This document shows positions 16,020 through 25,121 of a DNA stretch of 64,000 nt, in pieces. How positions within the stretch are numbered: position 1 is the stretch's first letter; each line of letters begins with the position of its first letter. The stretch comes from Elizabethkingia occulta (GTDB taxonomy: Bacteria > Bacteroidota > Bacteroidia > Flavobacteriales > Weeksellaceae). The notes under the pieces are model-generated. The model was not told where the DNA came from. It did no database searches and saw only the letters and a list, made by a program, of their open reading frames with translations. The position numbers and the translations under genes are program-made. Location: positions 111,049 through 175,048 of the forward strand of contig NZ_MAHX01000006.1 of NCBI RefSeq assembly GCF_002023715.1. Reading direction: 5' to 3'.

Positions 16020-16604
16020 CTACACTCTTTCCCGCCTGATCCGGCTTAACGAACTATCTTTAATTCCCAGATAAGAAGCAATAATTTTCAACGGAACATG
16101 CTGAAATACACTAGGTTTCTGCTGTAATAAATTCATATATCTGGTTTTTGCTTTCTGACTGGACATGGCAATAAGCCTGTCATTAATAGCATAATAATTA
16201 ATAACAAACAAAAGCCTGCTAAACTCTCTGAATTCGGGAATATTATGAAAATTAGATTGTACATTTTCTAATCCCGTTTCCCAGAAGCTACATGGTGTCA
16301 CTGTCTGGTATACTTCTTTTGTAGGCTGTTGTCTGAAAAATGATAAAAAATCGTTGACAAAGCAAGGTGCCTCATATATATTCGTGGTAACTTCTTCATT
16401 ATCCTCATTCAGGATATAAGAGCGCACATAACCCTTCTCCAGAAAATAAGTCTTGGTACTGATACTGTCTTTGTCCAGTAAAATTAAATTTTTGTCCAGC
16501 TCGAAATGATTGAAAGTCTCTGTTATCTTCTCAACAACTTCTTTTTTTATAGTGAACAATGAATGGAAATAATCATTGATAACCGATTTACTCATAAATT
16601 TCAA
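16020..16604 (-). CDS. Crp/Fnr-family transcriptional regulator, second copy
   Basis: 194 residues with the same two-domain plan as the gene at 14176: a jelly-roll sensor (NLILLDKDSISTKTYFLEKG, YVRSYILNEDNEEV) and a C-terminal helix-turn-helix (KIIASYLGIKDSSLSRIRRE). Identity between the two is low, so this is not a recent duplication. Start at the ATG at 16604; an internal ATG at 16595 is equally possible. It ends 66 bases before the ketopantoate-reductase-like start on the same strand and may regulate or be co-transcribed with it. Confidence 0.82.
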   Translation of the reverse strand: MKFMSKSVINDYFHSLFTIKKEVVEKITETFNHFELDKNLILLDKDSISTKTYFLEKGYVRSYILNEDNEEVTTNIYEAPCFVNDFLSFFRQQPTKEVYQTVTPCSFWETGLENVQSNFHNIPEFREFSRLLFVINYYAINDRLIAMSSQKAKTRYMNLLQQKPSVFQHVPLKIIASYLGIKDSSLSRIRRERV

Positions 16605-16645
16605 ATAAATAAAAATAGTTTGGATAAAATACCTTTAGGAATACA

Positions 16646-18064
16646 TTAGAGAAACTTTGCCAACTCTTTTATACCTTCTTCCAGCTGTTCTTCCGAAACC
16701 GCTCCGTAGCTTAGGCGTATACCTCTGTCATGTGGTTCCTGTTGATAATGATCCAATGCTACAATACGAATACCTTTCTTTTTCAGTACTTCCGAAACGG
16801 TATTCCAGTCTATTTGCTTTTTAGGCATTATCCAGAATGCCAATCCGCCCTCCGGAATATGATAGTCCACTTTACTTTTCAAATGTTTTCCAAGCAATTC
16901 GGCTGCAAAATCCCTTTTAGCTTTATAAAAATGGGTTGCCTTTTTCAAATGGCGCTTAATTGTACCATCATTAATCAATTGCAATACAGCCTGCTCCATA
17001 ATCGCATCTCCTTGTACATCTATAATTTTCCTCAGAGTTCCCACCCGCTCCAGAAGTTCTTTATTATTACTAATCAAATAGCCTATTCTTAATGCCGGCG
17101 CAACAACCTTACTCATTGTCCCTATATATACATAGTTTTTGAGTTCTGTATAACTGGACAAAGGTAAAACCGGACGGTAGCCAAAGTGGAATTCATTATC
17201 ATAATCGTCTTCGATAATACTAAATCCAAATTCATTGGAAAGATGTATCAGTTCCAGCCTTCTTTGCAAGCTTAGCGTTACTGTTGTAGGATACTGGTGA
17301 TGCGGAGTAGTATAAACAGCCTTAATCTTCTTGCCAGACCGCAGATGCTTTGCTACCTCATCGGTAATAAGTCCGTCTTTATCCACATTAACAGGCAATA
17401 TTCTGGCCCCCGCACTTTCAAAAGCTTTCCATGCCGGCTTATATCCAGGTTCTTCAACAATTACATAATCTCCTTTTTCAAATAATGAATGCGCAGTAAG
17501 ATACATCGCCATCTGACTTCCCCGTGTAATACATACTTCATGTTCACTAGCCTGCATGCCACGCTGGTGGTTAGCCATTTGTACAATAGCCTTCCGAAAT
17601 TCAGCATCCCCGAACTCATCTCCATAGCCCATCATTTGCCATCTTCCCTTTCTGCTAAAAATCTGTCTGTAGGCTCTTGCTAATTCTGCAACAGGAGCAA
17701 TTTTACTATCCGGATGTCCGTCATCAAAATTAATCCTGAATACACTTTTTTCATTTTTCTCAATTACAGAATCATGTTTTGGTTTCGTTGTCTTAGATAA
17801 AACCGGGAGAATATCTGACACAAAGGTTCCCCGGCGTTCTTTAGCAACCAGCCATTCTTCATTTAACAGAACATTCAAGGCTTCTACTACTGTATTCCGA
17901 TTTACTTTCAGATCCTGTGCCAGTTTACGACTGCCTGGCAAAGCCGTTCCCTTCTTCAGCCTTCCGGATTGTATATCTTCTATTACAGCATCAGCAATCT
18001 GAAGATATATTGCTTTATCAGACTGATAATCTAATTGTATTTCTAATTTCCACGGTCTCAACAT
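16646..18064 (-). CDS. MocR/PdxR-type GntR regulator with aminotransferase domain
   Basis: 472 residues. Winged-helix GntR domain at about 8-80 (YLQIADAVIEDIQSGRLKKG, PGSRKLAQDLKVNRNTVVEA), then a linker and a fold-type I PLP aminotransferase-like domain at about 115-472. It shows HHQYPT, the EDDYDNEFHFG loop and the PLP-lysine segment YIGTMSKVVAPALRIGY. MocR proteins sense PLP, often with an amino compound, and usually control a divergently transcribed gene. That fits the cupin-aldolase pair starting 101 bases away, with an inverted repeat in between. Confidence 0.92.
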   Translation of the reverse strand: MLRPWKLEIQLDYQSDKAIYLQIADAVIEDIQSGRLKKGTALPGSRKLAQDLKVNRNTVVEALNVLLNEEWLVAKERRGTFVSDILPVLSKTTKPKHDSVIEKNEKSVFRINFDDGHPDSKIAPVAELARAYRQIFSRKGRWQMMGYGDEFGDAEFRKAIVQMANHQRGMQASEHEVCITRGSQMAMYLTAHSLFEKGDYVIVEEPGYKPAWKAFESAGARILPVNVDKDGLITDEVAKHLRSGKKIKAVYTTPHHQYPTTVTLSLQRRLELIHLSNEFGFSIIEDDYDNEFHFGYRPVLPLSSYTELKNYVYIGTMSKVVAPALRIGYLISNNKELLERVGTLRKIIDVQGDAIMEQAVLQLINDGTIKRHLKKATHFYKAKRDFAAELLGKHLKSKVDYHIPEGGLAFWIMPKKQIDWNTVSEVLKKKGIRIVALDHYQQEPHDRGIRLSYGAVSEEQLEEGIKELAKFL

Positions 18065-18065
18065 C

Positions 18066-18126
18066 TGGACTATCTTATTTTATAAAAACTGTATCATTTC
18101 AATAGTCCAAATCTACAATACTTTTG
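18066..18126 (+). promoter_or_regulatory. Operator and promoter of the cupin-aldolase operon
   Basis: A perfect 8-bp inverted repeat TGGACTAT (18066-18073) / ATAGTCCA (18102-18109) lies between the MocR gene and the cupin gene. A -7 box TACTTTTG (exact TAnnTTTG) is at 18119-18126. The right half-site falls where the -33 contact would be, ideal for an activator. The half-site resembles the TGGWCTA-type sites reported for PdxR-class regulators (from memory). Confidence 0.6.
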
Positions 18127-18165
18127 TTAAGCAATAATGCAAAAACACAATTAATATTATCAATC

Positions 18166-18633
18166 ATGTCAAAATCAGAAGAAACAAAACAATTCAGTTC
18201 CAAAGACTTTCACCAGACTTTTGCAAGGCCAGTCTATGTAAAGCCAACCCATGTTATCCACAAGAATGTGGAAAATGAAGGAGTCCACAATCAGTTTTCC
18301 ACAGAAAGAAAACATCCGGTATTTTTTGTAGACCTTCCCAGTAAAAACGTAAGCATGACTATTGGCGGTTTACTACCCGGACAATTGACCAATCGTCACC
18401 GCCATACTTATGAAACCGTACTTTATGTAATAGAAGGAAAAGGATGGACCGAAATAGAAGACGAGCGTGTGGAATGGGAAGCGGGAGATGCAGTCTATAT
18501 CCCATCATGGGCGTGGCACAGACACCAAAATACCAGTGATACAGAATCTGCAAAGTACATTGCTTGTGAAAACGCTCCACAACTACAGAATCTGGGCGTA
18601 GCCCTTCGTGAGGAAGAAGGAAGAGATTTATAA
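18166..18633 (+). CDS. Cupin-domain protein
   Basis: 155 residues from the ATG at 18166 (MSKSEETKQF). An upstream in-frame TTG lies inside the promoter and is rejected. Single cupin fold with the metal-binding motif RHRHTYETVLYVIEGKG (His, His, Glu) around residues 75-95 and the second motif GDAVYIPSWAWHRHQN about 110-130. Cupins of this size act as dioxygenases, isomerases or metal-dependent sensors. Gene order with a DapA-type aldolase and a MocR regulator suggests catabolism of a keto acid or amino acid derivative. The substrate cannot be told from sequence. Confidence 0.85.
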   Translation: MSKSEETKQFSSKDFHQTFARPVYVKPTHVIHKNVENEGVHNQFSTERKHPVFFVDLPSKNVSMTIGGLLPGQLTNRHRHTYETVLYVIEGKGWTEIEDERVEWEAGDAVYIPSWAWHRHQNTSDTESAKYIACENAPQLQNLGVALREEEGRDL

Positions 18634-18652
18634 TCCACATAAAAAAAACGAA

Positions 18653-19564
18653 ATGAAAAATACTTTATTCAAAGGTGTTATAGCATACCCTATAACTCCG
18701 TTTGACGAAAATGAAAAGGTGAATATTCCGTTATTCAGAAAATTAACCGAACGCCTTGTAACATCAGGATCTCATGCTATTGCACCATTAGGAAGCACGG
18801 GAGTATTACCTTATTTGTCCGATGAAGAGAAAGAAGCTGTAACTGAAGCTACTATTCAGCAGGTTGCCGGACGTGTTCCTACCTTGGTCGGTGTATCTAA
18901 CCTGACAACAGAGAAAACTGTATATCATGCACAATTTGCAGAAAAATCCGGAGCTACGGCAGTAATGATTATCCCTATGAGCTACTGGAAACTCACTGAT
19001 GACGAAATTGTAGAACATTACGATGCTGTGGCCTCTAAGATATCTATTCCTATTATGGCTTACAATAATCCTGCAACAAGTGGTGTCGACATGTCTCCTG
19101 CTTTATTAAAGCGGTTACTGGAAATCCCGAACGTTACTATGATTAAAGAGAGTACGGGGGATGTACAACGCATGCATTATTTAAGAAAAGAGCTGGGCGA
19201 GGAAGTTGCTTTTTACAATGGCTCCAATCCTCTAGCCCTGGCTGCATTTTCTGCAGGCGCCAATGGTTGGTGTACAGCTGCTCCGAATCTTATCCCCGAA
19301 CTTAATATTGGCCTATATAATGCAATACAGAACAATGATCTGGAAACAGCCCAACAGCTCTTCTATCAACAGCTGGATTTACTGAAGTTTATAGTAGCTA
19401 AAGGTTTACCTAGAGCTATTAAAGCCGGACTTCATATTCTGGGTGAAGACGGCGGAACCCTGAGAAGTCCGCTAAAGCCTTTGACAGAAGCAGAAACAGA
19501 GGAACTTAGACTTATTCTTTCCCGTACCCAGACTCCTGTTACAACTGCTGAAAAAGCCTTATAG
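18653..19564 (+). CDS. DapA/NanA-family lyase (not a typical DHDPS)
   Basis: 303 residues from the ATG at 18653; the frame is open further upstream into the cupin gene. TIM-barrel lyase of the dihydrodipicolinate synthase/N-acetylneuraminate lyase superfamily. Schiff-base Lys165 in MIKESTGD and Tyr137 in AYNNPA are present. The nucleotide at the usual GTTGE loop reads GSTGV (47-51), and the Arg of DapA after the NxP motif is missing (NNPATSG). So it is probably another keto-acid aldolase or hydratase rather than lysine biosynthesis. It starts 19 bases after the cupin stop and is presumably controlled by the divergent MocR protein. Confidence 0.85.
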   Translation: MKNTLFKGVIAYPITPFDENEKVNIPLFRKLTERLVTSGSHAIAPLGSTGVLPYLSDEEKEAVTEATIQQVAGRVPTLVGVSNLTTEKTVYHAQFAEKSGATAVMIIPMSYWKLTDDEIVEHYDAVASKISIPIMAYNNPATSGVDMSPALLKRLLEIPNVTMIKESTGDVQRMHYLRKELGEEVAFYNGSNPLALAAFSAGANGWCTAAPNLIPELNIGLYNAIQNNDLETAQQLFYQQLDLLKFIVAKGLPRAIKAGLHILGEDGGTLRSPLKPLTEAETEELRLILSRTQTPVTTAEKAL

Positions 19565-19710
19565 AAAGCACTTTTGGCCTTTTATCATTTTTTAAGAAGC
19601 GCTAAACTATTCTTAAAAGTGTTAATTTACAGTTAAACAGCGGGTTAAGCGCATACAGGTAATGAAAATTCTTTGTAGGTTCGCAGTACTAACATTAAAA
19701 CAATAGTACA

Positions 19711-19905
19711 ATGAAAAACACGTTAATGGCATTATCACTAGTTCTTGGACTAGGTTATGCAACTGCACAACAAACAACTCCAGCACAGAAGAAGTCTGAA
19801 CCTGCTAAAAAGGAAATGAAAGGACATGAAACTGCTAAAAAGGTTGAGAAAAAGGCTGAAAAAACAGCTCCTGTGAAGCAGGAAAAAGCTCCCGTAAAGA
19901 AGTAA
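19711..19905 (+). CDS. Small secreted Lys/Ala/Glu-rich protein
   Basis: 64 residues. Signal peptide of about 19 residues (MKNTLMALSLVLGLGYATA) followed by a low-complexity tail built from KK, PAKK, EKK and APVKQEKAPVKK pieces. The mature part is basic and probably disordered or helical. Short lysine-rich exported proteins of this kind are common in Chryseobacterium-type genomes and have no assigned role. A good terminator follows directly, supporting a real monocistronic gene. Confidence 0.65.
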   Translation: MKNTLMALSLVLGLGYATAQQTTPAQKKSEPAKKEMKGHETAKKVEKKAEKTAPVKQEKAPVKK

Positions 19906-19926
19906 GAACAGTTTAATTAATGATAA

Positions 19927-19953
19927 GTCCCGAATATTCCGGGACTTTTTTTT
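19927..19953. terminator. Rho-independent terminator
   Basis: Stem GTCCCG / CGGGAC (19927-19932, 19940-19945) followed by nine T. Lies between the convergent small secreted gene and the GH95 gene; the T-tract serves the plus strand. Confidence 0.75.
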
Positions 19954-19961
19954 TATGGATA

Positions 19962-22289
19962 TTATCGGTAGATCTGTAAACTAACCCAACCACCGGGTTT
20001 AAAGTTGATTACCGTTTTGTCTGTATTCAGAACCTCTGCTTTTGCATTTTTGCTTTCTACCAGTTGTATTTTTCCATTAGGCAGCTTTACATTCAATACT
20101 CCACCCTTTTCAGAAAATAACTTCACAGTAATAAGCTTTTCATTCTCGATTTTACCACTTACTAACACTGCTCCTTCCGCACGCAGATTAGTAAAACTCA
20201 CATTTTTCCAGTCTTTGGGGATTGCCGGAAAAACTTCTATATATCCCTGTCGGCTCTGTAATAATAATTCGTGTACTCCCTGAGCAAATGCAAAATTCCC
20301 TTCCAATGTAAACGGACGGTACGTAAATCCGGAATATTGTCCTCCTTTCTGGTCTCCATTCAGGTGAAAACTATTTGGTGAGCAAAAGTTAGAGGCAAAT
20401 ATCTGTAATTGCTTTACTGCTTTTTCTGCCTGATAAGCCCGTGCATACAATGTAGACATCCATGTAAAAGAATAACCTACCCAGGCACGGGTTCCCAGCT
20501 TTTCTATATGCTGAATAGACTTATCTACAATTTCTTTGTCCTTAGGCCGATTTACGTCCAGTAATGCTAAAGGATAAACAGCCATATAAGGAGAGAAATG
20601 TCTGTGAGATGATTCCATAATCTGTCCAGGAGCTACTGTAAGTCCTGTTTCATTTACATTATAATCAGGCAGTTCCTCTAATATTTTTTTCCAATGCATG
20701 GCTTCATCCTCTTTCCCGGAAGCTTTCGCTATTTCCGAAGCTGCTGAAAACAGGAACCGCGCTAATGAAAGGTCATAATTGGTCCAGTCTTTAAACCAGG
20801 CATTAACAGAATTATCATTGTACTCCGGGCTAGAGCTTAGCGGTAATTTTCTCACACCATCTTTCAGACGGGTAATATTCTCCATATAAACAGCTGCATC
20901 ATGAACATAGGGATAAGCTTTTTGCTGAAGAAAACGATCGTCCATAGAATATTTCCACTGCCAGTAAAAGTACTGAGCACACCACGCACTTACCGTGGGA
21001 GAAAGCGAGTACTGAATCCATCCACCCATAGGATCACCGTTTAGTGTAACAACTCCCGGAACGTTCAGCCCGTCTACGCCGAAATACTGTTTGGTATACT
21101 GTAGGCTTACCGGCCTTATCTTCCATAACCAGTCTGTAAAAGATACTGCTTCCTGCAAATGATTTCCTGTAAAAGCTGGCCAATAACTAAGCTGAGTATT
21201 CAAATCGTTATGAAAATCGCCTTTCCATGGTGGCAGACTTCCGTTGTCCGCTGTCCATACCGCCTGTAATGTAATCGCCGGCGCTCCCTTACGACTTACA
21301 CTTCCCAGTTTGTATAATTCCAGATAATATTGTTTTTCAATCAATTCATCCGGAAGTTTTACCGAAGATTTACTCCAGAAATCCTGCCACCATTTCACAT
21401 GGCTTTTCCATTCACCGGAATTCGTTATTGATTGCTGAGGTAAAGAAAGTATGGCCGGCTGGTTATCGGAAATTGTCCAACTCCCTGCCAGTTTATCTTT
21501 TCCTATTTTCTTCCATTTTACTAAAACTTCAAAAAATCTACCATTATAAGTAGGCTGATGATAGCGTATGGTATGCTCTTCTTCCTTAACCTTTCCTTTA
21601 GCATAGCCTAACTTTTCGAGACCTTCACCCGCATGGCTATTGTCACTCTCAGCTGTAGCAACTGAATTATAATTATGTACATCCAGTTTTGGTAACAGAT
21701 CATTCATTAGGTTTTCATCAGTAATATGATCAAAACTAAAATATCCTGCCTGCTGGGTTGCGTGTATATAACTCTGGAAAACTACTCCGGAACTAAATTT
21801 CACGCTATGCAATGCCGTTGCAATCTCCAACTGATTCGAGATCACTGTTCCTAAATTCTTTATATCAAATTGTAAAGCTGCAGCAGGTAATTTTGTGGGA
21901 TATGGTGTATTATCATAAGGCCAGTCCCCTATCTCCTGAACAGGCTTATAATCATTCTTCAGAACCTGCTGTTCAACCCATTTAAAATTTAGCTTGGAAA
22001 TATCCAGAGCCTCTCGTTCATCCCATAAATCGGCTCTGTCCAGTGAAAGCCTTAGTTTCCCATTTTTCTCCCAGGCCAGAGATCCCAGTATTCCATTCCC
22101 TAAAGGGATACCTTCGTCCCAACGGATCGCCAGTTTTGTAAACTCAAGCCGATGCTGAGGTAGAGACTGAGCTCTGAGATCCAGAACTATAAAAAAAATA
22201 AAAATGAGGGTATTAAACAGAAAAAGACTCTTTTCTGCGGTAACAGAAAGCAACACTCTGTCACCGGAATCGGAGGGTGATTTTCGCAT
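19962..22289 (-). CDS. Glycoside hydrolase family 95-like (alpha-L-fucosidase type)
   Basis: 775 residues, exported through a long N-terminal signal (hydrophobic core about 21-37, ending LRAQ). GH95 landmarks: RWDEGIPLGNGILGSLAW near residue 53, LDRADLWDER, the HNDLNTQLSYWPAF stretch, WCAQYFYWQWKY, SSSPEYNDNS with the likely catalytic Glu, and a C-terminal LLLQSRQGYIEVFPAIPKDW. GH95 enzymes hydrolyse alpha-1,2-fucose or related galactose by inversion in an (alpha/alpha)6 barrel. The usual Asn-x-Asn-Thr motif reads Asp-Leu-Asn-Thr here, so specificity may be shifted. It is divergent from the GH141-like gene and would act on fucosylated host glycans. Confidence 0.82.
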   Translation of the reverse strand: MRKSPSDSGDRVLLSVTAEKSLFLFNTLIFIFFIVLDLRAQSLPQHRLEFTKLAIRWDEGIPLGNGILGSLAWEKNGKLRLSLDRADLWDEREALDISKLNFKWVEQQVLKNDYKPVQEIGDWPYDNTPYPTKLPAAALQFDIKNLGTVISNQLEIATALHSVKFSSGVVFQSYIHATQQAGYFSFDHITDENLMNDLLPKLDVHNYNSVATAESDNSHAGEGLEKLGYAKGKVKEEEHTIRYHQPTYNGRFFEVLVKWKKIGKDKLAGSWTISDNQPAILSLPQQSITNSGEWKSHVKWWQDFWSKSSVKLPDELIEKQYYLELYKLGSVSRKGAPAITLQAVWTADNGSLPPWKGDFHNDLNTQLSYWPAFTGNHLQEAVSFTDWLWKIRPVSLQYTKQYFGVDGLNVPGVVTLNGDPMGGWIQYSLSPTVSAWCAQYFYWQWKYSMDDRFLQQKAYPYVHDAAVYMENITRLKDGVRKLPLSSSPEYNDNSVNAWFKDWTNYDLSLARFLFSAASEIAKASGKEDEAMHWKKILEELPDYNVNETGLTVAPGQIMESSHRHFSPYMAVYPLALLDVNRPKDKEIVDKSIQHIEKLGTRAWVGYSFTWMSTLYARAYQAEKAVKQLQIFASNFCSPNSFHLNGDQKGGQYSGFTYRPFTLEGNFAFAQGVHELLLQSRQGYIEVFPAIPKDWKNVSFTNLRAEGAVLVSGKIENEKLITVKLFSEKGGVLNVKLPNGKIQLVESKNAKAEVLNTDKTVINFKPGGWVSLQIYR

Positions 22290-22429
22290 GGTTAATAATG
22301 GTATAAAAGTTTTTACTAAACTATGAAATTATTCTTAGCGAATAAGCTTTAAAACACCAAATAAAAAAACACAAATGCCTGTAAATTAATTTTTTAAATT
22401 ATATTTACAAAAAAACAATATAACCAACC

Positions 22430-24784
22430 ATGAAAAACACACTAACCTTATTATTATTTTGTCTGCTGGGGATTTTATTTCCCTATGCTCAGACAAAAGT
22501 GTATGTTTCTTCCAGCGGAAGTGATAATAATCCCGGAACTTTAACCAAACCTTTCAAAACTCCGGAACGTGCTGTACAGGAAATTGAAAAAGCAGATGGA
22601 AAAGCGCTTACTATTTATTTAAGAAAAGGTATTTATTATCTTCAGAAGCCCATTGTTCTGGATAATAAAACACTAAAAACAAAGTCTCTTTTAATAAGTT
22701 CCTATCCCGGAGAGCAGGCTTTCATAAGTGCGGGACAATTACTAAAGACCGACTGGAAGCCTTATAAAAATGATATTTATGTCACCTCTATTCCACAAGA
22801 TATAAGCTCTGAAAGGCTTTATGCAAATGAAAAGCTCCAGATATTGGCCCGTTATCCTGACTATGATGCCAATGCCAGAGTATTCAACGGAACCTCAGCA
22901 GATGCTATAGCTCCAGAACGCGTGAAGCAATGGAAAAATCCTGCAGGAGGTTATGTTCACGGACTCCATTCAGGAGAATGGGGAGGATTTCATTATCGTA
23001 TAATCGATGTTGATGAAAAAGGTAACCTAAAACTGGAAGGCGGCTGGCAAAATAACCGGCCTTCACCTTTGCACAAACAATTCCGTTTTGTGGAAAATAT
23101 ATTCGAAGAGCTAAATGCTCCCGGTGAATGGTTCGCCGATAAAGAAAAAGGATTGCTCTATTATTATCCACCAAAAGGAATAAACCTTTCTCAAACCAAC
23201 ATAACAGTTTCCCGATTAAAAAACAGCATCGAGATAAAAGGCACAGAAGGTTCACCACTATCAGATATAGAAATAAAGAACATTGGCTTCTTGCATAACG
23301 AACGAAGCTTTATGGATACCAAAGAGCCTCTTTTGCGAAGCGACTGGACCATCTACAGAGGCGGAGTTATATCCATGGAAAATACCCGGAATGTAAAAGT
23401 AACCGACTGTCAGTTCACAGATGTAGGTGGCAATGCTATTATGCTAAGCGGGTATAATAAAAACAACACCATCAGTGGCAACCATATTAGTGGAGCCGGC
23501 GCCAGCGGAATTGCCTTTGTAGGAGAAACGGATGCTGTACGTTCCCCTTCTTTCCGGTACGAGGATTATGTACCTTATGGACAATTGGATAAAACACCCG
23601 GCCCTAAGTCCAATCATTACCCACAGCAATGTATTGCAGAAAATAACCTTATTCATGATATAGGCAAGATTGAAAAACAGGCTACAGGTATACAAATTGA
23701 CATTGCAGCTAATATTACAGTAAGACATAACAGCATATACAATACACCAAGAGCCGGTATTAATATTGGTGATGGCGCTTTTGGCGGACATATTCTGGAA
23801 TTCAATGATGTCTTCAATACAGTATTGGAAACCGGAGATCATGGCGCTTTTAATTCCTGGGGAAGGGATCGTTTCTGGAGTCCCGACAGAAAATATATGG
23901 ATAGCATTACCACTGCCCACCCAGAGCTGATCTTACTGGATGCCAATCAAACCACTGTTATCCGCAACAACAGATTCCGCTGTGATCATGGCTGGGATAT
24001 CGATTTGGATGACGGATCTTCCAATTATCATATTTACAACAATGTGATGCTGAATGGCGGACTCAAATTCCGCGAAGGCTTTAAACGTAAAGCCGAGAAC
24101 AACATTATGGTTAACAATAGTTTTCACCCGCACGCATGGTTCAGAAACAGTGACGATTACTTTACTCGTAATATCGTGATGGCACCTTATGCCCCATATG
24201 AAATAAAAGACTGGGGAAAGAATATAGATTATAACCTTTTCCCGGACACAAAAGCTTTACAAGCTGCACAAAAAAGAAATACTGATCAACACAGTATCTC
24301 AGGAAACCCTGATTTTATCAATCCTCAGATTGGCAATTACAGAGTAAAGAATAATTCCCCGGCTCTGCGTATAGGTTTTAAAAATTTTCCAATGGATCAA
24401 TTTGGTGTACAGATTCCACGATTAAAGCAAATCGCTGCCAAACCAGAATTTCCTGTGCTGATAAACAATACAGAAAACAATAGAAAAGTAACAACTATTG
24501 ATTTTCTAAATGCTACAATAAAGTCGGTAGAAGGTCTTGGGGAGAGGTCCACTTATGGACTCCCTGATGAAAATGGCGGAATCATTTTAAAACTGGACTC
24601 GAATAGCCCGTTAAAAAAAGTAGGATTACAGGAAAAAGATGTCATAAGAATGATGGACGGCACCGAAATAAAAAAAGCAGAAGATTTATTAAATATATAT
24701 CAGCTTTCTAAATGGAAAGGGCAGATAAAGATTGAAGCTATACGAAATCAGCAACCTATACAGGTTATATTATTATTAAAATAA
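22430..24784 (+). CDS. GH141-like parallel beta-helix enzyme with C-terminal PDZ domain
   Basis: 784 residues. Signal peptide 1-20, then VYVSSSGSDNNPGTLTKPFK, the opening of right-handed beta-helix enzymes, and helix rungs to about residue 640. The core includes ETGDHGAFNSWGRDRFW, DHGWDIDLDDGSSNYHIYNN and AENNIMVNNSFH, which I associate with GH141 (fucosidase or xylanase) proteins. Residues about 700-784 form a PDZ domain (SPLKKVGLQEKDVIRMMDG, then WKGQIKIEAIRN). The glycan-region setting beside GH95 favours defucosylation, but the exact family assignment is from recall. Confidence 0.7.
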   Translation: MKNTLTLLLFCLLGILFPYAQTKVYVSSSGSDNNPGTLTKPFKTPERAVQEIEKADGKALTIYLRKGIYYLQKPIVLDNKTLKTKSLLISSYPGEQAFISAGQLLKTDWKPYKNDIYVTSIPQDISSERLYANEKLQILARYPDYDANARVFNGTSADAIAPERVKQWKNPAGGYVHGLHSGEWGGFHYRIIDVDEKGNLKLEGGWQNNRPSPLHKQFRFVENIFEELNAPGEWFADKEKGLLYYYPPKGINLSQTNITVSRLKNSIEIKGTEGSPLSDIEIKNIGFLHNERSFMDTKEPLLRSDWTIYRGGVISMENTRNVKVTDCQFTDVGGNAIMLSGYNKNNTISGNHISGAGASGIAFVGETDAVRSPSFRYEDYVPYGQLDKTPGPKSNHYPQQCIAENNLIHDIGKIEKQATGIQIDIAANITVRHNSIYNTPRAGINIGDGAFGGHILEFNDVFNTVLETGDHGAFNSWGRDRFWSPDRKYMDSITTAHPELILLDANQTTVIRNNRFRCDHGWDIDLDDGSSNYHIYNNVMLNGGLKFREGFKRKAENNIMVNNSFHPHAWFRNSDDYFTRNIVMAPYAPYEIKDWGKNIDYNLFPDTKALQAAQKRNTDQHSISGNPDFINPQIGNYRVKNNSPALRIGFKNFPMDQFGVQIPRLKQIAAKPEFPVLINNTENNRKVTTIDFLNATIKSVEGLGERSTYGLPDENGGIILKLDSNSPLKKVGLQEKDVIRMMDGTEIKKAEDLLNIYQLSKWKGQIKIEAIRNQQPIQVILLLK

Positions 24785-24828
24785 GCTGATTAAGTAAAAA
24801 AAGTAATACTTAACTTTTTGAAAAATAA

Positions 24829-24855
24829 AATGGCCGGATATTTCTTCCGGCCATT
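24829..24855. terminator. Bidirectional terminator
   Basis: Perfect 10-bp stem AATGGCCGGA / TCCGGCCATT with a seven-base loop between the convergent GH141-like gene and the peptide cassette. Confidence 0.7.
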
Positions 24856-24876
24856 ATCTATGTACAACATGTCTTA

Positions 24877-25089
24877 TTACAATGATTTGCAGCTTTTAGC
24901 ATATTGTCCTGATTGTACACATGCACTTAACTTTTCACACCACAACAGTGTTCTGCACCCGCAGTCATAAGGCATTCCTTCACCAGGAGCTTCATCTACT
25001 GTAACAAGATGAGAATTACACCCACCTGTAAAAGTTCCGCCTTGAATTTCTTTAAGATTGTTTCTTGAAAGTTTTCTAAGATTCTTCAT
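24877..25089 (-). CDS. Double-glycine-leader Cys-rich peptide, type A copy 1
   Basis: 70 residues. Leader MKNLRKLSRNNLKEIQGG with a Gly-Gly cleavage site after residue 18, the style of bacteriocin-like peptides exported by peptidase-containing ABC transporters. The mature part (52 residues) has six cysteines, including GMPYDCGCR, WC, ACV and SCK. Homologous to the next gene along its whole length, with the same cysteine order. Last gene of the cassette. No C39 transporter is in the window. Role (toxin, signal or other) unknown. Confidence 0.75.
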   Translation of the reverse strand: MKNLRKLSRNNLKEIQGGTFTGGCNSHLVTVDEAPGEGMPYDCGCRTLLWCEKLSACVQSGQYAKSCKSL

Positions 25090-25121
25090 AATGTTTTTGC
25101 TTGGTGTTAAAAATTATTTTA

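Noticed and set aside
18653..19564. dapA of lysine biosynthesis
   Set aside because: The GTTGE loop and the substrate-binding Arg are not conserved, and the gene sits with a cupin and a MocR regulator.
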